Source of the DNA: Spongiibacteraceae bacterium UBA5047
GTDB taxonomy: Bacteria > Pseudomonadota > Gammaproteobacteria > Pseudomonadales > Spongiibacteraceae
Direction of reading: 5' to 3'
DNA: 14,487 nucleotides
Assembly (NCBI GenBank): GCA_002415025.1
Contig: DIBR01000021.1
Span: forward strand, 19,375 to 33,861
Within the stretch, counting starts at the first letter, position 1, and the number at the start of each line of letters is the position of its first letter. This document shows positions 6,877 through 11,824 of the stretch, piece by piece. The notes under the pieces are model-generated. The model did no database searches and was not told the origin of the DNA. It saw nothing but the letters and a program-made list of their open reading frames with translations. A program made the translations under genes and the position numbers.

Positions 6877-7374
6877 TCATGGTTGGTACTGCGCGGCCAG
6901 GGCGACGAGTGCTTCGCCATCTACACGTTGCACGGTCCATTCATCCATGCCCGTGGCGCCAAGGCCGCGATAGAAGTCTATTGCACTTTGGTTCCAGTCG
7001 AGCACGCTCCATTCAAAGCGGCCGCAGTCACGGGCAACGGCCAGCTTTGCAAGATAGCTGAGGAGTTGCTTGCCAATGCCGTGCCCGCGCTGCTCGGGTT
7101 CGACATAGAGATCTTCCAGATAGATGCCGCGCTTGCCGACGAAGGTAGAAAAATTGTGAAAAAATAGCGCAAAGCCGACGCTTTTCCGGTTGACTTCAGC
7201 AATGACAACTTCGGCGCTGGGCCTGTCACCGAACAGCGCATCGCGGAGCTGTTGTTCGCTGGCCTGCATTTCATGCTCGAGTTTCTCGTAACGTGCGAGT
7301 CCGACAATGAGTTCACGAATGCGCGGGACATCGTCAGTGCTGGCGGAGCGGATCCGAATACAATTTTCTGCCAT
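6877..7374 (-). CDS. GNAT N-acetyltransferase, spermidine/diamine acetyltransferase-like
   Basis: The 165-residue protein transfers an acetyl group from acetyl-CoA. The acetyl-CoA loop is QRGHGIGK (95-102), preceded by the strand IYLEDLYVEPE. The sequence resembles animal SAT1/SAT2-type enzymes through its length, LVGLARYEKLE-like helix (here IVGLARYEKLE), YLEDLYV, and the terminal WNQSAIDFYRGLGA. A polyamine, thialysine or other amine substrate is therefore plausible but not proven. I chose the ATG at 7374 because the family starts with IRIRSASTDD just after it; an in-frame ATG at 7467 would add 31 residues unlike the family, cover the whole divergent promoter gap and overlap the opposite gene. 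No strong ribosome binding site precedes 7374, a small weakness of this choice. The gene is cotranscribed with the MAPEG gene. Confidence 0.9.
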   Translation of the reverse strand: MAENCIRIRSASTDDVPRIRELIVGLARYEKLEHEMQASEQQLRDALFGDRPSAEVVIAEVNRKSVGFALFFHNFSTFVGKRGIYLEDLYVEPEQRGHGIGKQLLSYLAKLAVARDCGRFEWSVLDWNQSAIDFYRGLGATGMDEWTVQRVDGEALVALAAQYQP

Positions 7375-7465
7375 GGTTTTGCGTTTGCTTACTCGCGAAT
7401 TATCCGGGTGCTTGGCTATACTGGAACAAGCAAAGCCGTTTATGGCATAGATCAGCGGAGAAGTC
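7375..7465. promoter_or_regulatory. Divergent promoter region, GNAT operon / HAD phosphatase
   Basis: In this 91-bp gap, TATACT (7417-7422) is a good + strand -10 candidate 43 bp before the phosphatase ATG, with no clear -35 box. On the - strand GATAAT (7404-7399) could be the -10 box of the GNAT gene. GGAG at 7457-7460 is the ribosome binding site of the phosphatase gene, 5 bp before its ATG. Confidence 0.4.
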
Positions 7466-8233
7466 ATGTATCAGGGCGTGTTACTGGATATCAGCGGCGT
7501 GTTGTATCAGGACGACGAGGTTTTGCCCGGGGCGGTTGCGGCGGTTCGATCACTGCAACAGGCCGGCATTGCGCTGCGGTTGGTAACCAACACGTCACGC
7601 CGTACCGGCGAAGCCATATTCTACGACCTCAAGCGTATGGGCTTTGCTATTGCCACGGAGCAGTTATATACCGCGCCGCGAGCAATGCTCGATTATATCG
7701 AGTTGAAAAGTCTGCGCCCCTATTGCCTGATTCACCCGAGCCTTGAAACAGAGTTTGCACGCCTTGACCACAGTAATCCCAATGCTGTGGTGGTGTGTGA
7801 CGCCGGTGACCGCTTTGATTATAAATCCCTGAACAAGGCCTTTCAGGTGTTAATGAATGACAAGGCGGAATTGCTGGCTGTTGGCGACAACCGTTTTTTT
7901 CGCGGGCGTGGCCGCTTGCATCTTGATGCCGGCCCCTTTGTTAAGGCGCTGGAATACGCGAGCGGCAAGAGCGCAACGGTACTGGGCAAACCCTCTGCGG
8001 ATTTTTTTGCTATTGCGGTTGAGTCCATGGGCCTCAAGCCTTCACAGGTGTTAATGGTGGGTGATGACGTCGAAGCTGACATCGCCGGTGGCATGGCCGC
8101 CGGGCTGGACGCCTGCCTGGTCAAAACGGGCAAGTATCAGGCGGGCGATGAAACAAAAGCGCCGGGCTGTCGCCTGGCGGATGACCTTCTGGCTATGGTT
8201 GAAAACCTGTTCCCTGTGGGTATCAAAAGTTGA
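7466..8233 (+). CDS. HAD superfamily (IIA) hydrolase, LHPP-like phosphatase
   Basis: This 255-residue cytosolic phosphatase closely resembles animal LHPP (phospholysine phosphohistidine inorganic pyrophosphate phosphatase, about 270 residues). Motif I is LLDISGVLY with nucleophile D8 and a serine (S10) where most HAD enzymes have the second aspartate, the same substitution as in LHPP. Motif II is VTNTS (T41). LRPYCLIHPS, DHSNPNAVVVCDAGD and KAFQVLM in the cap correspond to LHPP almost residue for residue. Motif III is K175 in GKPSADFF, and motif IV is GDDVEADIAGG (D200, D201). By family, substrates could be pyrophosphate, imidodiphosphate, phospholysine or phosphohistidine. The ATG at 7466 is supported by GGAG 5 bp upstream and by motif I starting at residue 6. 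It is divergent from the GNAT operon. Confidence 0.93.
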   Translation: MYQGVLLDISGVLYQDDEVLPGAVAAVRSLQQAGIALRLVTNTSRRTGEAIFYDLKRMGFAIATEQLYTAPRAMLDYIELKSLRPYCLIHPSLETEFARLDHSNPNAVVVCDAGDRFDYKSLNKAFQVLMNDKAELLAVGDNRFFRGRGRLHLDAGPFVKALEYASGKSATVLGKPSADFFAIAVESMGLKPSQVLMVGDDVEADIAGGMAAGLDACLVKTGKYQAGDETKAPGCRLADDLLAMVENLFPVGIKS

Positions 8234-8241
8234 ACCGGGTA

Positions 8242-8278
8242 CGGCCACACCGACTTCCGCCCTGTACGGCGGTGGCCG
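8242..8278. other. Stem-loop between the phosphatase and HEWGH genes
   Basis: CGGCCAC (8242-8248) pairs with GTGGCCG (8272-8278). Inside, CCGCC (8257-8261) can pair with GGCGG (8268-8272). No T-run follows, so it does not look like a classical rho-independent terminator. It may be an RNA processing or attenuation structure or simply GC-rich chance. Confidence 0.35.
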
Positions 8279-8317
8279 GGGGTGGGAGACTGCGCCACAT
8301 TCAAACAAGGTAGTGCC

Positions 8318-8815
8318 ATGATGAAACCGGTAACCTTCTCCCAACTCGCTCTGCGCGATGCGCTTTTGGTGCTGACAGCGATACTCGCCTGGTGGCTGCT
8401 CTCGCACTATTCGGCCGGTTCGGGCGCCGTGTCAGACTTTGCCGGAGTGGTGCTCGGTGCGGGGCTGGGCTTTTGTGCGCACACCGCCCACGAGTGGGGT
8501 CACGTGCTCGGTGGAGCACTGTCGCGCAGCGTCATGCGCCCCGGCGCCAGCCTGACCTCGTTTTCCAACTTTGTTTACGACTCCAAACAGAACAGTCGGC
8601 CGCAGTTTTTGTTTATGTCGATCATGGGTTTCATTCCCACCGGCATCGCTGTGTGGCTGTTCTTCACCTACCTGCCGGGCGATGAGCTGGCAACACATGT
8701 AGCGCGGGGTATTGTGCTGTTTCTGGTATTTCTCGGCGTCGTGCTGGAGCTGCCGTTGGTAATCTGGGCGCTGGTGCGTAAAGACCTGCCCCCGGTCGAT
8801 CGGGCGGCGGCCTGA
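8318..8815 (+). CDS. Small integral membrane protein with HEWGH motif
   Basis: I do not recognise a named family. The 165 residues contain four likely membrane segments, near 14-31, 41-66, 97-119 and 130-153. The second carries FCAHTAHEWGHVLGG: H58-E59-W60-G61-H62 fits the HExxH zinc motif of metallopeptidases, and its position inside a hydrophobic segment recalls M50 (site-2 protease) enzymes, where HExGH sits in a membrane helix. The second M50 motif (a late aspartate in NxxPxxxxDG) is not visible; candidate acidic residues are D88 and E144. It may be an inactive relative, a non-proteolytic metal protein or an unusual minimal protease. The ATG at 8318 follows AAGG (8307-8310) by 7 bp; an in-frame GTG at 8282 would add 12 residues without a better ribosome site. 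A terminator follows. Confidence 0.8.
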   Translation: MMKPVTFSQLALRDALLVLTAILAWWLLSHYSAGSGAVSDFAGVVLGAGLGFCAHTAHEWGHVLGGALSRSVMRPGASLTSFSNFVYDSKQNSRPQFLFMSIMGFIPTGIAVWLFFTYLPGDELATHVARGIVLFLVFLGVVLELPLVIWALVRKDLPPVDRAAA

Positions 8816-8820
8816 CCCCT

Positions 8821-8846
8821 GCCCTGATGATTGCAGGGCCTTTTCC
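8821..8846 (+). terminator. Rho-independent terminator after the HEWGH gene
   Basis: GCCCTG (8821-8826) pairs with CAGGGC (8834-8839) around a 7-nt loop, followed by CTTTTCC. It lies 5 bp after the stop codon. The stem is short but GC-rich and has a T-run, as expected of an intrinsic terminator. Confidence 0.65.
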
Positions 8847-8854
8847 ATCCGTCA

Positions 8855-8871
8855 TTACGTTAATTGCGTAA
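8855..8871. promoter_or_regulatory. Candidate operator palindrome upstream of the lipoprotein gene
   Basis: TTACG (8855-8859) and CGTAA (8867-8871) form a perfect 5-bp inverted repeat around TTAATTG. The form and AT content resemble a dimeric regulator site, but no regulator gene is near. It lies 114 bp before the lipoprotein start. Chance occurrence is possible. Confidence 0.3.
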
Positions 8872-8886
8872 ATATAGGTCTGATCG

Positions 8887-8905
8887 CTGCGGCCCGGCGC
8901 CGCAG
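8887..8905. other. GC-rich stem-loop in the lipoprotein upstream region
   Basis: CTGCGGC (8887-8893) pairs perfectly with GCCGCAG (8899-8905) around CCGGC. There is no following T-run. It lies upstream of the predicted -10 box and so is more likely a DNA site, or the remnant of a terminator, than part of the leader RNA. Confidence 0.4.
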
Positions 8906-8934
8906 CCTCGGTCGTGCCCCTGTCCGCGGTGGTT

Positions 8935-8940
8935 TACAAT
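8935..8940 (+). promoter_or_regulatory. Candidate -10 box of the lipoprotein gene
   Basis: TACAAT lies 44 bp before the chosen ATG. The surrounding TTACAATGG is identical to the candidate -10 region of prlC (4032-4040). No good -35 box is visible at the standard spacing, so the promoter may depend on an activator or be misassigned. Confidence 0.4.
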
Positions 8941-8984
8941 GGCTGACTGAAGCAGATTCAAGCGGAAACGTGGTGGGGTGTGGC

Positions 8985-11603
8985 ATGGTACGAATCCTTA
9001 GAATATTGGCGCTGCTGGTTTGTGTGGTCGCCGTTGTGGGTTGCAAGGCGGACAGCAGCAGTAGCTCGTCGCCGCTGGCGACAAATGGTGGGGTAGTGGC
9101 TCCTCCAGCCCTGCGTCAGGAGTTTGCGCCAGTTGACCTGCACACCCGCCAAACGCCTGCGTTGCCGGCTGGCGAGATTGAAATGCTCAGCCTCTCGACC
9201 TTCCCTGCGGCCGTCTCCGGTGGCGATGTGCTGGTTGCCCTGCGTGGTATTGCCGAAGGTCAGGCCGTTGCACTTAACCTTAACGGCGCACCCATAAGCC
9301 CGGAGATGGTGCGTGATACCGTCAGTGGTGAAATCCGTGTACTGGTTGCCGGCCTGGTGCCGGGCGAAAATACGCTGTCTGCAGCGGTTGGCAGCGGCGA
9401 TAACGCCCGTCGTGTGCAACTGGCCTTAACCAACCATCCGATCACCGGGCCCATTATTTCCGGTCCGCATCAAAGCCCCTTTGCCTGCAGAACGCAGCAG
9501 TCCGGTCTGGGCGAGCCCGAGGACGAGAACTGCAGCATTAAAACGGTGTATCAGTGGTTTTATCGCAAAACCTCCGACCAGCAATACGCGGAGCTTGATC
9601 CGACCGCAACGTCCTACCCCCAAGACCTGCAGATGACCACCACCAAAGACGGCGAGTCGGTGCCGTTTATTGTGCGGGTGGAGTCCGCAACCATTAACCG
9701 GGGTATTGCGCGTATTGGTGTGCTCGATGACCCCATTGCGCGTGGCGGCAAGCCGCAGCCCTTTACCCCGCACTGGAATCAGCGTGTTTACTATATTTTC
9801 GGCGAGTCTTGCGGGGTTGGTTACCAGCAGGGCCAGAACACGCCTAATTTTGTGTTGGGAGCACCGCCCAATATTCCCGCAGCGTTTCAGGAAGGGCTGC
9901 AAAATCAGGACCCGGACGCGATAGAGGGCCTGGTCGATACCGGCAATATTCTGATCAATCTGGTAGGCGGTGCCGAGCGCCTGGGCAAGGGCGATATTGT
10001 CGTTCACTCCACCCTCTCGGCCTTTGGCGTGCACTGCAATCCCTTTGTGAGCATGGAAACCACCATGATGCTCAAGGAGCACATTACCGAGCAGTACGGT
10101 GTGCCCCTGCAGTTTATTGGCACTAACGGCTCGGGTGCAGCGCTCCAGCAGTACAATGCGGCTAACAACGCGCCCGGCTTGCTCACGGCGGCCATGCCCA
10201 CCGCAACCTTTGCCGACATTGCCAGTACCGCGATGACGGTGACCGACTGTGGTTTGCTGGTGAATTACTTTGCCAACAGCGGCTTTGACTGGAGCAGCCC
10301 GAGCAAGCGCGCGGCGGTTACCGGACACAACGCGCAAACCAGCCTGAATGCCGACCCTTTAACGTCGAATGATCCCAGCGGCAACGGTTCACAGTTAAAT
10401 AACGAAATCTGCAAAAGCTGGGTGAGCACGTTTTTTGATCGTGTGCGACCTGCAACCGGCTGCAGCGTGCCTGAGGCCGGAGCGGGCGAAAGCGGGCCGG
10501 CCTTTCGCTATCACCCGGTGAACAATATCACGGGCACGCGCTGCACCATTCAGGATGCCAACGTCAATTGGCTGGGTACGCAGCCCCACCCCGACGATGC
10601 CGGCGTACAGATTGCCCGCCGGCCGCTCGACAATATTGGTGTGCAATACGGTTTGCAGGCCCTGCGTGCGGGCACTATTAGCGCGGCTGAATTTCTGGAG
10701 TTGAACCGCACGATTGGCGGGCTGGATGTCGACGGCAATTTTGTGGCCGAGCGCCACGCCATGACCGAAGAGCTGGTCAGCCTGCTACACAAGGTTGGTC
10801 AGGTCATTGGCCGCGGCTCGCTGGCGGAGACGCCCATTCTTGATCTGGCGCCCTATATAGACCTGATACCGCTGTTGAACATTCATGAGTCGGTGCGGCC
10901 CTTTACCATTCGCGCGCGCCTCAATGCCCGCGACGGACGTGAGGATACCCAGGTCATCTGGCGCGGCGTGTTAACCCAGCCCGACGCTTTTGAAACCATT
11001 GATGCCTGGACGGAAGCCATCCGCCAGAACCCCTCAGCCAACCGCGTGAATGATGTGGCCTCGCTGCGCCCTTCCGGCCCTGTGCCCTACGCCGCGACAG
11101 ATTCCTGCAGTTTCGCCACCCTCGGAGGGCAGATTGATTTGCCCGGGGTGCTGCTATTACCGCTGGGGGGGCAGGCGCCCTTGATCCCCGGTACCGGCGC
11201 GCCAAACACGAATATCCCCTTTGCGGTCAATATCCCGGAAACCTGGGAGGCTGATGGATCCGGTAATGGGCCCTGCGCCAATTTGCTGCCGGTGGTGCAG
11301 ACGCCGCGTATCGCGGCGGATATGCCGATGTCCGATGACATCCTGAAATGCCAGCTCAAGGCGATTGATCCGGCTGACTACAGCGGCAGGTTGAATGGCG
11401 CGCAACTGACCGAACTGGCTGCGATTTTTCCCGCTGGCGTATGCGATTACAGCAAGCCCGGTGTCGGCGACTTGCCGATGAACGCAAACAGCATTCGGTG
11501 GCCCAGCATTGGGGGTTCAACGCTTTCGACCGACGCCGCCGGCAAACTGGCACCACAAGCCCTCGAATGGCGCGCGGTCAGATCAGCGCCAACTTCTCCC
11601 TAG
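8985..11603 (+). CDS. Large secreted lipoprotein, DUF6351-like, putative alpha/beta hydrolase
   Basis: The 872-residue protein begins MVRILRILALLVCVVAVVGC, a lipoprotein signal peptide with lipobox VVGC. Cleavage is before C20; K21 does not signal inner-membrane retention, so the outer membrane is likely. A serine-rich linker follows. The body resembles DUF6351, as I recall it, in LTNHPITGPIISGPHQSPFAC, VPFIVRVESATINRG, the HITEQYGVPLQFIGTNGSGA region, GLLTAAMPTATFAD, and the RPLDNIGVQYGL block. IGTNGSGA around S383 looks like a nucleophile elbow variant (G-x-S-x-G-like), which suggests an esterase-type hydrolase, but no catalytic triad can be assigned from sequence alone. More than ten cysteines suggest disulfides outside the cytoplasm. 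ATG 8985 was chosen because it begins the signal peptide and has GGGG 6 bp upstream; GTG 8970 is in frame but adds only five residues. A TonB-dependent receptor follows. Confidence 0.85.
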   Translation: MVRILRILALLVCVVAVVGCKADSSSSSSPLATNGGVVAPPALRQEFAPVDLHTRQTPALPAGEIEMLSLSTFPAAVSGGDVLVALRGIAEGQAVALNLNGAPISPEMVRDTVSGEIRVLVAGLVPGENTLSAAVGSGDNARRVQLALTNHPITGPIISGPHQSPFACRTQQSGLGEPEDENCSIKTVYQWFYRKTSDQQYAELDPTATSYPQDLQMTTTKDGESVPFIVRVESATINRGIARIGVLDDPIARGGKPQPFTPHWNQRVYYIFGESCGVGYQQGQNTPNFVLGAPPNIPAAFQEGLQNQDPDAIEGLVDTGNILINLVGGAERLGKGDIVVHSTLSAFGVHCNPFVSMETTMMLKEHITEQYGVPLQFIGTNGSGAALQQYNAANNAPGLLTAAMPTATFADIASTAMTVTDCGLLVNYFANSGFDWSSPSKRAAVTGHNAQTSLNADPLTSNDPSGNGSQLNNEICKSWVSTFFDRVRPATGCSVPEAGAGESGPAFRYHPVNNITGTRCTIQDANVNWLGTQPHPDDAGVQIARRPLDNIGVQYGLQALRAGTISAAEFLELNRTIGGLDVDGNFVAERHAMTEELVSLLHKVGQVIGRGSLAETPILDLAPYIDLIPLLNIHESVRPFTIRARLNARDGREDTQVIWRGVLTQPDAFETIDAWTEAIRQNPSANRVNDVASLRPSGPVPYAATDSCSFATLGGQIDLPGVLLLPLGGQAPLIPGTGAPNTNIPFAVNIPETWEADGSGNGPCANLLPVVQTPRIAADMPMSDDILKCQLKAIDPADYSGRLNGAQLTELAAIFPAGVCDYSKPGVGDLPMNANSIRWPSIGGSTLSTDAAGKLAPQALEWRAVRSAPTSP

Positions 11604-11643
11604 CGGCGACGGCCTCGTCCGTTTGGCGTAGGCTTTCGCAGTG

Positions 11644-11667
11644 AGGCGGCATGAGCCGCCTTTTCTT
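11644..11667 (+). terminator. Rho-independent terminator after the lipoprotein gene
   Basis: AGGCGGC (11644-11650) pairs with GCCGCCT (11655-11661) around ATGA, followed by TTTCTTT. It begins 40 bp after the stop codon. This is a strong GC stem with a T-rich tail, the clearest terminator in the window. Confidence 0.85.
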
Positions 11668-11712
11668 TATCTTCTTGAATTGCCTCAATAAAACGCACGG
11701 ATGCCCGCGTTG

Positions 11713-11734
11713 CCGGGGTAGCGCCCCGGTTTTT
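11713..11734 (+). terminator. Second terminator-like hairpin, possibly an attenuator of the receptor gene
   Basis: CCGGGG (11713-11718) pairs with CCCCGG (11724-11729) around a 5-nt loop and is followed by TTTTT (11730-11734). It lies 52 bp past the first terminator and 90 bp before the receptor ATG. It may back up the first terminator, or act as an attenuator if the receptor promoter lies upstream of it. Confidence 0.65.
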
Positions 11735-11790
11735 CGTAATGCTGCAGAAAATACGAATTGCTGGCAGACTGGTTACAGAGCTGTACCCCC

Positions 11791-11805
11791 TATCGATACT
11801 CGATA
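11791..11805. promoter_or_regulatory. Inverted repeat TATCGA-N3-TCGATA before the receptor start
   Basis: TATCGA (11791-11796) and TCGATA (11800-11805) are a perfect 6-bp inverted repeat 20 bp before the receptor ATG. GAGG (11815-11818) is the ribosome binding site, 6 bp before ATG 11825. The repeat could be an operator or a small leader hairpin. No regulator is adjacent. Confidence 0.4.
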
Positions 11806-11824
11806 AAAATAATGTGAGGTTGGT

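Noticed and set aside
7375..7467. N-terminal 31-residue extension of the GNAT protein from ATG 7467
   Set aside because: It would overlap the opposite start codon and cover the divergent promoter gap, and it does not resemble the family; the ATG at 7374 fits the domain start.
9426..10337. A 303-codon open frame on the - strand
   Set aside because: It is antisense to the large lipoprotein gene, whose frame shows a signal peptide and family blocks; the antisense translation resembles no protein.
11441..11644. Frameshift at the 3' end of the lipoprotein gene
   Set aside because: The +1 frame open here gives an arginine-rich translation, while the main frame continues sensibly (GVCDYSKPGVGDLP) to its stop, with a terminator 40 bp later.
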